A program made the translations under genes and the position numbers. Shown here piece after piece: positions 46,464-53,862 of a DNA stretch of 64,000 nucleotides. Location of the stretch: NCBI RefSeq assembly GCF_025244665.1, contig NZ_CP104205.1, forward strand, positions 310,001 to 374,000, in the 5' to 3' direction. How positions within the stretch are numbered: position 1 is the first letter of the stretch; every line of letters starts with the position of its first letter. The notes under the pieces are model-generated. The model was not told the origin of the DNA. It did no database searches and was given only the letters and a program-made list of their open reading frames with translations. The DNA comes from Maribacter litopenaei (GTDB lineage Bacteria; Bacteroidota; Bacteroidia; Flavobacteriales; Flavobacteriaceae).

Positions 46464-47687
46464 TTGAAACATCTCCAAAAACATATCCGGATAGCTTTGA
46501 CCTATTTTTTGGCGGCAGCGATGCTTGGTGTACTTTTACGATTCTTTTCTTTGGCAAGTTTTGAATTCGATTATAGGTATGTTGTACATGCCCACTCGCA
46601 TATTGCCTTATTGGGATGGGTTTATATTGCCTTGACCACAATTATTTATAAACTATTTTTGGAAAAGGGGCAAATAACTAAGAAATATAGGCGGCTTTTC
46701 GGGTTTACCCAAGTGACAATTATGGGGATGTTACTTACTTTTCCTTTTCAGGGATATGCCCTTTTCTCCATATTGTTTTCCACCCTTTTTCTATTCGCCT
46801 CTTATCGATTTCTATTTCTTTTTGAAAAATACGCCAAAATTGATAATGAACACGGACTATCCTTTAAATGTTTAAGGTGGGCACTTTGGTACATGGCCCT
46901 TTCAAGCTTGGGACCTTGGGCCTTGGGCGGAATTATGACCAATCTTGGCGTCCAATCCATATGGTATCGCCTAGCCATTTATTTCTATTTGCATTTTCAG
47001 TATAATGGATGGATGGTTTTATCCTTGATTGGACTTTTTGTATACGTGCTAGAGCAAAATAAACTGATAATTCCTAAAAGGAAAATCGGATTCTTTTTCC
47101 GGGGCCTCAATGCAGGAATTGTACTTACTTATTTTCTTTCCGTTTTGTGGATAATGCCCCCCACTTTTTTTTACATACTGGGAGGTTTAGGAGCATTACT
47201 TCAGATAGGTGGCATTTTGGTATTGGTCGATATCAATATGAGCCATTTCATCCAAAAATTTCTATCCCCGTTTCAATGGCTACTACTTAGGATAGTCCTT
47301 TTGCTTTTTTCAATAAAAATGTTGCTTCAACTCGTGACGGCGTTTCCTTACTTTGCAAATTTAGCGGCAACGTATCTCGACTTTACGATTGGTTATCTAC
47401 ATTGGACTTTTTTAGGCGTAATTACCGTAGCTATATTTTTTCTTTTGGATTATTTCCGATTGTTGAAAATTGATAAAAGTACTTTCATTGCCTTCTTTAC
47501 AGGATTTTTTACAATGGAGGTATTGATTTTCTATAAGGGTATTTCAGGATGGTTAGGTCTTCCCGGCTTTGATCTTCATATCTTGTTCTTAGCGGTGGCA
47601 AGTTTGGTCATCGCGTTAAGTATTATGATAATGCTCGGAAATTTAGAAGCGCAAAGGTCGATAAGAATCCATAATGTCAATTATTAA
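46464..47687 (+). CDS. Polytopic membrane protein with three His motifs (NnrS/haem-copper oxidase-like), last nos gene
   Basis: A 407-residue protein with about twelve hydrophobic helices; start codon TTG at 46464. Conserved-looking His clusters occur in HAHSHIALLGWVYIALTTII, YFYLHFQYNGWM and FTIGYLHWTFLGVITV. These recall the haem-binding lines of haem-copper oxidase/NorB subunits and NnrS, but no full binuclear motif set can be identified, so NO reductase activity cannot be claimed. The gene lies 27 bp after nosY on the same strand and closes the cluster. A role in NO tolerance or electron supply is a fair guess. The frame is intact. Confidence 0.6.
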   Translation: MKHLQKHIRIALTYFLAAAMLGVLLRFFSLASFEFDYRYVVHAHSHIALLGWVYIALTTIIYKLFLEKGQITKKYRRLFGFTQVTIMGMLLTFPFQGYALFSILFSTLFLFASYRFLFLFEKYAKIDNEHGLSFKCLRWALWYMALSSLGPWALGGIMTNLGVQSIWYRLAIYFYLHFQYNGWMVLSLIGLFVYVLEQNKLIIPKRKIGFFFRGLNAGIVLTYFLSVLWIMPPTFFYILGGLGALLQIGGILVLVDINMSHFIQKFLSPFQWLLLRIVLLLFSIKMLLQLVTAFPYFANLAATYLDFTIGYLHWTFLGVITVAIFFLLDYFRLLKIDKSTFIAFFTGFFTMEVLIFYKGISGWLGLPGFDLHILFLAVASLVIALSIMIMLGNLEAQRSIRIHNVNY

Positions 47688-47785
47688 TCAAAAGATAGGG
47701 CCGATTGCGCATAGACTCTTTCTTTTAGCTAAAATATATTTAATTATTAAAAAACTTATTTCTCTTTGAAACATTTTGTTTAAAT

Positions 47786-50092
47786 CTATATGAATAGCCT
47801 TACACATTGAACCTTGTATTTTGACCAATTCGTAAATTCATCCTTGAACCCGTTGTAGACTTCTTCGGTTTTCTTGCCCCTACCGCCCAATAGCGAATTA
47901 ATGGCGTAAACACCCTGCTTAAGCAAACGGTTTTGTTGCATACTGGTTTTTCGTTCGATTACCTGGTTCATATACTTTCGAAGGCCGTTGTCCATATGAT
48001 GTTGAACCACTTCACGGTGCAAGTTGGGATGGACATTCTCAATTGTCAGCATATATGCGAACTTATCGTATAGCCCCCTTTCCATTAAATTACCTGCCCA
48101 TAGGTTTTCGAGCTTGTTTCTGCCTTCTTCTACAAGCTTTTTGATTAATGGCCGTTGCCCTTGTAATGTTGTCGCCAAATCGGGAATCGAACCCGGATAC
48201 TGGCTCGTCCGTTTCGGCAGGATACAACTTGTTTTGTTGTCGGTATAAATCGATTTTACCTCGAACCCTTTTTCTCCCCTTACGAAATAGAACCCTTTGG
48301 CATTGAACAGGGCGATATAATCTTTCGCCGATTTCTCGAAAGGTGCGTGCATACGCTCGGCATTTTTTATATACGAACCCAGGGCGACACTCTCGTATTG
48401 CTTTTTATAATCGGGATTCATTCTATCATACAGTTTAGGAAAAATCATCGGCAGGAAAATGGCCGATGCCGTCAACTTGGAACTGTTCTCGGAAGACTGT
48501 TCCGATAGCATTTCGAGCATCAGATGGTTTTGGCGGACAAAACCTGAAGACACATATTTTTCCATTTCCTTGGGAAAAGTTAGATTGCCCAAATTAACGG
48601 GTACGATATACTTGTCCGATTGGGTAAAGGACAATTGGTTGTCATGGTACTTTACGCCCAAAGCTTGGAACAATAGACGGATACTTCCCTTTTCCGTGCC
48701 GACATTGAAAATACCTTTCTCCAATACCTTGCCTATAAGTTTGAACTTTTTCTCCAAGGTTTCCTTTTCCTTTTTGGTCTCCTGTTCGTACATCTTTTTT
48801 CTGACCATTGGGAATTCATTTTCCATGGCTTTTCTGAACTCCACCCTTTGGTTCCGTGGAATAAAACGCTCCAAGAATTGATACCTTTCCGAGGCCAACA
48901 AGTTCGGAACGATATCCTTGAACTGCATATTCCCGATATGTTCCGATAGCAACCCGCTCTGCTTCGGGGATTTCAGATAAGATGTCGTCAATGCCTCTTT
49001 TATTGTTTTTTGGACTTCCAATCCGAACTGTTTGCTTTCGATATTGATTTGAGTCGGTTCATTGCCCTGCCCGAAAATTTCCATGCGGTTCTGCATCCGA
49101 ATATTTTTGCCAAGTTCCCTTGCCTTGAACACATATCGTGATTTGTCATAGATGGTATATCCCTCCATAACATCTTCCTTTATGTCCAGTTTGATGTCGA
49201 TGTCCTGATATTCCTTTAGCACGGCTTCCAGATCATGCGGACGGATGATTTGGAAAAGGTCGTAAGTGGTCTCTATTTGTTTCAATAGTCGTTTTCGGTA
49301 CATCGGCAAAAGCTTCGATTTTGAATGTACATCGAATACTTTTTGAAGTTTTGGGCCGCTCAATCCTCTATGCACCTCGGAGCCATTGATGAATCGTGTT
49401 TTATACCCATTTTGGTTATTCAGCCCATATGCGACCCCAATCCTTCCCGTTTCACTTTTGGTCTGTCTTACTTCAATATGATACCGTTTTACCAATCGTG
49501 CAAGTTCATCAAAACTGCGCACCTTGTACTTTTGGTTAATGCTGTTCAGGACATCCTGTAGATAGTACTTAGTTCCCTTTTCCGCTTCCGTTCCGAACTG
49601 TTCTTCCGGTAGTCGGTATATCGGTAACTGGCTTGTCTGTTTTTTGGTCGGTGCAGGTGTAAGTCCGTACTTTTTTTCGAGATGTTGCCGTATCGCCATA
49701 CTCCTTTTATGGCTATTGAAGATTTCCAACACCTTTCCATCTTCTTTTACAGTAGTGGTTACAATATGTACATGCTCGTGCTTGGTATCGTTGTGACGTA
49801 CCACTACATAGGGTTGATTCCCAAAGCCCATATTTTTCATATACTCCTCGGAGATTTTATAGAAGGTCCTATCGTCCACATGTTCGCCACGGGGAAGGTT
49901 CAAACTGATATGGGCATACCGGTTCTTCGTAGAGTTTCGCTGTCCTTGAAAATACAGCACGCTCGCGAAGAATTTTGGGGATATGCTTTGGGAAAACGTA
50001 TTTCCATAGCCAAGAATTTGCATACCTTCCTTTCCGAAGACATAGTTCAATGTTCCGGTACAGGTTTGGCCGTAAATAATCTTTGCTATCAT
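47786..50092 (-). CDS. Relaxase/mobilization nuclease
   Basis: About 768 residues from the chosen Met (MIAKIIYGQTCTGTLNYVFG); the longer frame to 50131 is unlikely because the Met at 50092 overlaps the mobC stop (ATGA). It has the MobP/VirD2-type fold: an N-terminal Tyr-bearing region (YVFGKEGMQILGYG), YAHISLNLPRGEHVDD, and the three-His metal site HNDTKHEHVHIVTTTV (~residues 98-113). It nicks oriT and pilots the DNA strand. The long C-terminal part (~200-768) is charged and of unknown fold. Together with MobC it makes island 1 mobilizable. Confidence 0.88.
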   Translation of the reverse strand: MIAKIIYGQTCTGTLNYVFGKEGMQILGYGNTFSQSISPKFFASVLYFQGQRNSTKNRYAHISLNLPRGEHVDDRTFYKISEEYMKNMGFGNQPYVVVRHNDTKHEHVHIVTTTVKEDGKVLEIFNSHKRSMAIRQHLEKKYGLTPAPTKKQTSQLPIYRLPEEQFGTEAEKGTKYYLQDVLNSINQKYKVRSFDELARLVKRYHIEVRQTKSETGRIGVAYGLNNQNGYKTRFINGSEVHRGLSGPKLQKVFDVHSKSKLLPMYRKRLLKQIETTYDLFQIIRPHDLEAVLKEYQDIDIKLDIKEDVMEGYTIYDKSRYVFKARELGKNIRMQNRMEIFGQGNEPTQINIESKQFGLEVQKTIKEALTTSYLKSPKQSGLLSEHIGNMQFKDIVPNLLASERYQFLERFIPRNQRVEFRKAMENEFPMVRKKMYEQETKKEKETLEKKFKLIGKVLEKGIFNVGTEKGSIRLLFQALGVKYHDNQLSFTQSDKYIVPVNLGNLTFPKEMEKYVSSGFVRQNHLMLEMLSEQSSENSSKLTASAIFLPMIFPKLYDRMNPDYKKQYESVALGSYIKNAERMHAPFEKSAKDYIALFNAKGFYFVRGEKGFEVKSIYTDNKTSCILPKRTSQYPGSIPDLATTLQGQRPLIKKLVEEGRNKLENLWAGNLMERGLYDKFAYMLTIENVHPNLHREVVQHHMDNGLRKYMNQVIERKTSMQQNRLLKQGVYAINSLLGGRGKKTEEVYNGFKDEFTNWSKYKVQCVRLFI

Positions 50093-50475
50093 GCTGGTTT
50101 TTCTACCATCGTAATTTTCAATAGTGTGCAAAGCAATTCGTTCGTTTTTTGTATCTCGTTCTGCAAACTACTGTTCGGACTTCTCAGGTTCTTGTGGTGT
50201 GCTATCTTGACCAATTGGTTGATGTTGTTTCCGATTTTGTTGATTTGATAGGCAAGGTTAGAGGTGTCCGGAAGCCTGTCCTTTTCTTCGGATATGCTTT
50301 GCAAAACCAATCTTCTCAAAAGTGGACTTACAACGCCCCTTTTAGAAATATCCAGATGATATGATTCGCAAATCAACCTCAATTTATCATATTCCGTATC
50401 GTTGAACCGCAGCATTACATTATGGAATCGCTTCTTGTTTCCCAGTCGTTTCCTGCCTCTTTTATTTTGTTCCAT
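50089..50475 (-). CDS. MobC-like relaxosome protein
   Basis: A 128-residue basic protein: N-terminal RGRKRLGNKKRFHNVMLRFN (ribbon-helix-helix-like start), then LRRLVLQSISE and NLAYQINKIGNNINQLVKIA, which is the conserved MobC/relaxosome motif. It helps the relaxase open the oriT strand. It overlaps the relaxase gene by 4 bases. Upstream (50476-50700) lie inverted repeats typical of oriT. Confidence 0.88.
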   Translation of the reverse strand: MEQNKRGRKRLGNKKRFHNVMLRFNDTEYDKLRLICESYHLDISKRGVVSPLLRRLVLQSISEEKDRLPDTSNLAYQINKIGNNINQLVKIAHHKNLRSPNSSLQNEIQKTNELLCTLLKITMVEKPA

Positions 50476-50498
50476 TTTAGTTGCGTTTTAAGCAAAAC

Positions 50499-50561
50499 AC
50501 TTCGCAAGAAGTAGACAATTCTAAGTTACTTAGAATGTACCTCGCTATCCGTTTCACGGAT
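50499..50561 (-). other. Candidate oriT: three adjacent inverted repeats
   Basis: Three hairpins in 63 bp immediately upstream of mobC: ACTTC-GCAA-GAAGT (50499-50512), ATTCTAAG-TTA-CTTAGAAT (50518-50536) and ATCCG-TTTCA-CGGAT (50547-50561). Clustered inverted repeats next to mobC/relaxase genes are usual at transfer origins; the nic site cannot be fixed by reading. Confidence 0.5.
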
Positions 50562-50689
50562 AAATATATATAATCATATTCGATTTCAACTAGTTTATAA
50601 TCAGTTATTTAACTCCTAAAAACATATGAAACCATATCAATATAAATGGGTACAGGCATGAAATTAAAATGGTCTAATATGGTGTTTAA

Positions 50690-50930
50690 AAAATGGGAAG
50701 AAATACGGAAGTGTTCAAGTTTTTGTGGGTAGGGAGAAAAAAGGTAAAGCGGCTTTTTCGCCGCTTTTGCTTTTACGCATTCCGAGGATGTCGTGCAAAA
50801 CTGGAACGGAAAGAATTCACGGGCGGACCGGCGAAGCGTGTCCGAACGGAAGGATGGGAGTGGAAGGTTTGTGCGACTTCCGTAGGGCGGAAGTATAAGA
50901 AGACTAACTTGATAACATAGAAACTTTGAT
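50690..50930 (+). other. GC-rich structured intergenic segment
   Basis: Between mobC and the small mob-associated gene this stretch is markedly richer in GC than its flanks. It has a hairpin AAAGCGGC-TTTTTC-GCCGCTTT (50746-50767) and a second ACTTCCG-TAGGG-CGGAAGT (~50,877-50,895). An open frame of 75 codons runs through but looks random. Possibilities are a small RNA, part of oriT, or a replication/regulatory site. Confidence 0.35.
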
Positions 50931-51078
50931 TATTCTACTATAGCTTTATAGCTATATTCCTATAATCATATGCTCATTTCATCATTTGTCCATATGAAGA
51001 TTTAAAATTGGGAAAGTTGGCTTCTTTTTTAGTAACTAATTGTTACAGAAGCAAGGTCTATTAAATTGGTTTGTAGAT

Positions 51079-51324
51079 TCAAAGTCCTAAACCTTTGCCC
51101 TTTCTACCTTTTTCATTTTTTTCTACCGATTTTTCCTGCCTTTTGTTCTTTGAATGTTTGGCCTCTTCAATAAACTGTTGCATACCCAAATGCATAGGGT
51201 TTTCGGGTATTATTTTTTCTTGGTTGTGAAGCAAGGGAACTTTGAGATTTAGTTCCGCTGCAACTCGGTAGCCCAAGTTAAAGGATTTTTTAAACGCTTC
51301 ATCTACTTTAATATCTTCTTCCAT
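51079..51324 (-). CDS. Small mobilization-associated protein of unknown function
   Basis: Start taken at the second Met (MEEDIKVDEAFKKSF), 81 residues. It is hydrophilic, with LGYRVAAELNLKVPLL and a basic tail (KHSKNKRQEKSVEKNEKGRK). I do not know a function; similar small proteins stand beside the Xis-like gene in Bacteroidota mobile elements. It follows the Xis-like gene with a 4-base overlap of the long-start version, so translation is probably coupled. Confidence 0.6.
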   Translation of the reverse strand: MEEDIKVDEAFKKSFNLGYRVAAELNLKVPLLHNQEKIIPENPMHLGMQQFIEEAKHSKNKRQEKSVEKNEKGRKGKGLGL

Positions 51325-51326
51325 AG

Positions 51327-51596
51327 TCAAAAAGTTTCTCGGGCGTGTTTTTCGATATATTCCATAATTGATTCCCTATCGTAAAGTATGATTTTCTTTT
51401 GGGGCTGGGAGAACCTAATCTTCCCCTCGTCCCTCAGCTTTTGGAGTGTCGTAGTCGACTTGATACGTAAAATGGACATGGCCTCTTCACCATCGATCCA
51501 TCTGTCGAGCGTATCCTGTCTTTTCGATTCTACATGTTCGATAACCTTAGTGAACAGGGCATAAAAGGCTTCTTCTTGTAGACAGACGACTTGCAT
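51327..51596 (-). CDS. Helix-turn-helix excisionase-like DNA-binding protein
   Basis: An 89-residue protein with a MerR/Xis-type winged HTH in the second half: RWIDGEEAMSILRIKSTTTL QKLRDEGKIRFSQ, then YDRESIMEYIEKHARE. Proteins of this type in Bacteroidota elements act as excision factors or as activators of mobilization genes. Its place at the right end of the island, away from the integrase at the left, fits the layout of many tRNA-integrated elements. Confidence 0.8.
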   Translation of the reverse strand: MQVVCLQEEAFYALFTKVIEHVESKRQDTLDRWIDGEEAMSILRIKSTTTLQKLRDEGKIRFSQPQKKIILYDRESIMEYIEKHARETF

Positions 51597-51622
51597 AGGT
51601 TCTTGAAAAGAAAATTGAATAT

Positions 51623-51880
51623 TTAAGTTACCGTATTTCTTGTTTTAGGAACTTGCAATTCGACCAGTCGTTCAATAATTCGTTGTGAAGCTCGTTTATC
51701 AATTGTTTGATGTATTCCAAGGTCTGAAATGGTTTGTTTAACCACCTCTTTTTCAAAACTATGAATGGCCAAATAATTATTGTCTTGATTCTTTAGGTGG
51801 AGATTTTTATCAGAAATAGGGAACCTAAAATTTATCTTGCAATTTATACCGCAATTTAATCCGCAGGTTATCCCGCAACT
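51623..51880 (-). other. In-frame extension or remnant after the AlbA_2 gene
   Basis: Directly after the TAA at 51881-51883 the same frame stays open for 85 codons with no start Met: a 4-residue repeat (CGITCGLNCGINCKI), then NQDNNYLAIHSFEKEVVKQT and KRASQRIIERLVELQVPK. It could be the lost C-terminus of the upstream gene or a remnant of another small gene. No family was recognised. Confidence 0.4.
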
Positions 51881-51885
51881 TTATT
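51838..51885. repeat. Four-copy 12-bp tandem repeat after the AlbA_2 gene
   Basis: Units TGCAATTTATAC, CGCAATTTAATC, CGCAGGTTATCC and CGCAACTTTATT follow each other with an exact 12-bp period, spanning the stop codon of the adjoining gene. Twelve-base units add or remove four residues without changing frame. Confidence 0.7.
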
Positions 51886-53359
51886 CAGTATTCGTACTGT
51901 CCAAGATTTGTTTAATAGTATCCTTTAGAAAATACCCTCCTGTCTTTTTACTGCCCCTGTATTCAATAAAATCTCCGAGCCTATTAATATCAGATGTTAT
52001 CGTTCTTTCGGATACATTAAGTACTTCTTGTAGCTCAGTCGATTTAATGCCGGGGTTACTATAGGTTTTGGCAACAAGCGTAATCAAACGGTTTTTTACT
52101 CCCCCAGTTAATCCCTCAATTGCTCCCTCAATTGCTCCCTCAATTGCTCCTTCATTAGCTCCACTAGTTCCTCCATTATCTACTCTTCGAACAGGAATAG
52201 GAATTATAGTTTTAAAAGTAGCTCCCTCAATAAATTGAGGGTTATCCTTTCCCGAATAGGCTTTAATATACTTGTTCACATTGAGGATTCCCGAACCTAG
52301 TTCATCAAAGCGGCCCAATTGCATAAAAAACTTGGCGATGGACGGGTTTTTGGGAAAAGGTGAAAAATCAATCGGTGAGATAACCCCTTCTCCATGCGGA
52401 TTGTTCGCATTCTCGGTTTCGACCCTATCCCTATAAATAATGAAAGTGGCCGGCTGAGCATTGGTATATTCGCGATGCACAATCATATTCACGATAATTT
52501 CCCTGAAAATAATTCCTCGTAAACTTCTTCGTTGTGTGCCTTCTAAAAAGAAAGGATCCGAAAGATGTTTTTCAACGAAATCCATCAATTCGTCGTACGC
52601 ATCAATTAGATTGGTAGTACAGTACAAACGGTCGTCATAACGCTCAACATTATCTTTGCGTACCAAAGCATCGATTTTATAGTGTGGTAAAATTTGCTGT
52701 ATGGTTTCGTCTTTACCAAATAGCAAAATGGCTGCCAATGTGTATCCTTCTTTACCAGTGGCATAGTCCTTTTTCCAAAGCCCGGCTTTTTGCAACAAAT
52801 GTTCGTCCGAGAGTGATAACCACGGATGGTTTTGATTATTCCCCCGAATCAATTTCCTTGCTCGCATGAACAATTCCGAATTAAAATCAGAAAGCTGTAC
52901 AAATGGATAAATCGTACCCTCAGAATAATGGTTGCGTTTTCTATTATAAATATCCGCTATTAATTGTGGCTCGGGAATCTTAAAATCCCCATCACTACTT
53001 CTGTCAAAAATATAGCCTGCGCTTTTGTGCATTTGGGAACTTGCTGGCACCTGGATATGAATTACCGTTTCATCCCCAATTTCATATTCTTGGGGGAATA
53101 GTATAAAAGGAGGTTCCAATTTATTGGCATTGTTAGAGAGCGTGATCAAATTACTTTTGAGTTCTTCGACCTTCATTTTATCTACTCCAGTAACAACACC
53201 GCTATCATTTACGCCCAAAACAATATCCCCGCCGTCTCTATTGAGCATGGCGCAAATGGACTCAAATAGGTTTTTGGGCAGCTTTGACCGAGATTCCTTG
53301 AATTCGGTTCTAGTACCCTCGCCCTGCTCGATAATATGTTTTAGCCGTTCTAGAAGCAC
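51881..53359 (-). CDS. AlbA_2-domain putative DNA/RNA-binding protein (RecG-like annotation family)
   Basis: A 492-residue protein with an N-terminal AlbA_2/Schlafen-type domain (EFKESRSKLPKNLFESICAM and GDIVLGVNDSGVVTGVD). A middle HATPase-like/transducer region follows (RRSLRGIIFREIIVNMIVHR, HGEGVISPIDFSPFPKNPSI, FMQLGRFDELGSGILNVNKY), then a short GAIE tetrapeptide repeat linker (~410-428), and a winged HTH (SNPGIKSTELQEVLNVSERT). These proteins are often labelled RecG-like but have no helicase motor. Many stand in mobile elements and defence islands as regulators. Here it is the last gene before the right border. Confidence 0.8.
   Translation of the reverse strand: MLLERLKHIIEQGEGTRTEFKESRSKLPKNLFESICAMLNRDGGDIVLGVNDSGVVTGVDKMKVEELKSNLITLSNNANKLEPPFILFPQEYEIGDETVIHIQVPASSQMHKSAGYIFDRSSDGDFKIPEPQLIADIYNRKRNHYSEGTIYPFVQLSDFNSELFMRARKLIRGNNQNHPWLSLSDEHLLQKAGLWKKDYATGKEGYTLAAILLFGKDETIQQILPHYKIDALVRKDNVERYDDRLYCTTNLIDAYDELMDFVEKHLSDPFFLEGTQRRSLRGIIFREIIVNMIVHREYTNAQPATFIIYRDRVETENANNPHGEGVISPIDFSPFPKNPSIAKFFMQLGRFDELGSGILNVNKYIKAYSGKDNPQFIEGATFKTIIPIPVRRVDNGGTSGANEGAIEGAIEGAIEGLTGGVKNRLITLVAKTYSNPGIKSTELQEVLNVSERTITSDINRLGDFIEYRGSKKTGGYFLKDTIKQILDSTNTE
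52113..52160. repeat. 12-bp tandem repeat encoding GAIE units
   Basis: CCCTCAATTGCT occurs three times in a row, followed by a diverged copy CCTTCATTAGCT. On the minus strand it encodes the linker (GAIE)n before the winged HTH of the AlbA_2 protein. Slippage would change linker length but not frame. Confidence 0.85.
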
Positions 53360-53613
53360 TTTGTATTTCAGTTTTGATAGTACAAAACTAGCTATAATTT
53401 ATTGTTGTGTCTATAGCCGCAGAAGTTAGTGTAGCTGAAATGTAAGGCTGTTTGTGATAAAAATATGCACCTCAGGTGAATTTTTTGATAATTAAAGAAT
53501 TTCAGTAACCACTAATAGATTACTTAAGCTTAGTTGAGATGCAATTGTCTCTCCATCAATTGATTATTACTAATTTACCAAATTAGATAGATGGAAAAAA
53601 TATACCCTCTACA

Positions 53614-53634
53614 TGCGTGCAATCTACGTGCAAT
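53614..53634 (+). repeat. Right pair of arm-type repeats for the island 1 integrase
   Basis: TGCGTGCAAT (53614-53623) and TACGTGCAAT (53625-53634) with 11-bp spacing repeat the motif at 25093-25113 next to the left border. They lie 49 bp from the right att core. Confidence 0.62.
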
Positions 53635-53682
53635 AGGGTGAAACAAAAAAGCCTCCACATCTGTGAAGGCCTTATTTTACTG

Positions 53683-53725
53683 GCGGTCCGGACGGGACTC
53701 GAACCCGCGACCCCCTGCGTGACAG
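53683..53725 (-). repeat. attR of island 1 / attL of island 2: 3' part of tRNA-Asp
   Basis: Second 43-bp tRNA-Asp 3' end, 42 of 43 identical to 24944-24986. The 5' half of the tRNA is missing here too. A hairpin-like AAAAAAGCCT sequence precedes both copies. Beyond it lies a second integrase gene, so this repeat marks the junction of two tandem islands. Confidence 0.9.
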
Positions 53726-53862
53726 ACACGTCATTTATGGTTTTAATTGATTTTAAAAATAATTAAATGGCTGTTTTTCAGTAAATTAAAAATTATATAA
53801 AACCATATAGAACCAAATAACACCTATATTTGTTTATAAATAGTTTATAAATTTACAAACGT

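Larger units (their letters stand above)
24944..53725. mobile_element. Integrative and mobilizable island carrying nitrous oxide reductase genes (island 1)
   Basis: A 28.8 kb unit framed by 43-bp tRNA-Asp repeats. It contains a tyrosine integrase next to the left repeat, paired 11-bp arm-type repeats near each end, an Xis-like small DNA-binding protein, a MobC protein and a relaxase with its likely oriT, and an AlbA_2-type protein. Cargo is a TetR-controlled ABC export operon (26.8-33.9 kb) and a complete clade II nos cluster (34.2-47.7 kb). No type IV secretion genes are present, so transfer would need a helper. Boundaries are seen in the sequence; mobility is inferred. Confidence 0.85.

Noticed and set aside
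34279-47687. Clade I nos operon with nosR/nosX
   Set aside because: No NosR-like flavin/iron-sulfur membrane protein or ApbE-like NosX is present; NosZ has a Sec/lipobox-type leader.
46464-47687. NO reductase NorB
   Set aside because: The full set of six conserved His and the Glu residues cannot be found; only three His clusters are seen.
50693-50920. 75-codon gene in the GC-rich segment
   Set aside because: Composition is random-looking and basic, the segment is better explained by hairpins.
52113-52160. CRISPR-like array
   Set aside because: Units are 12 bp, contiguous, without spacers and in coding phase; no cas genes are in the window.
24944-53725. Self-transmissible ICE
   Set aside because: No tra/type IV secretion or coupling-protein genes are visible, only mob functions.
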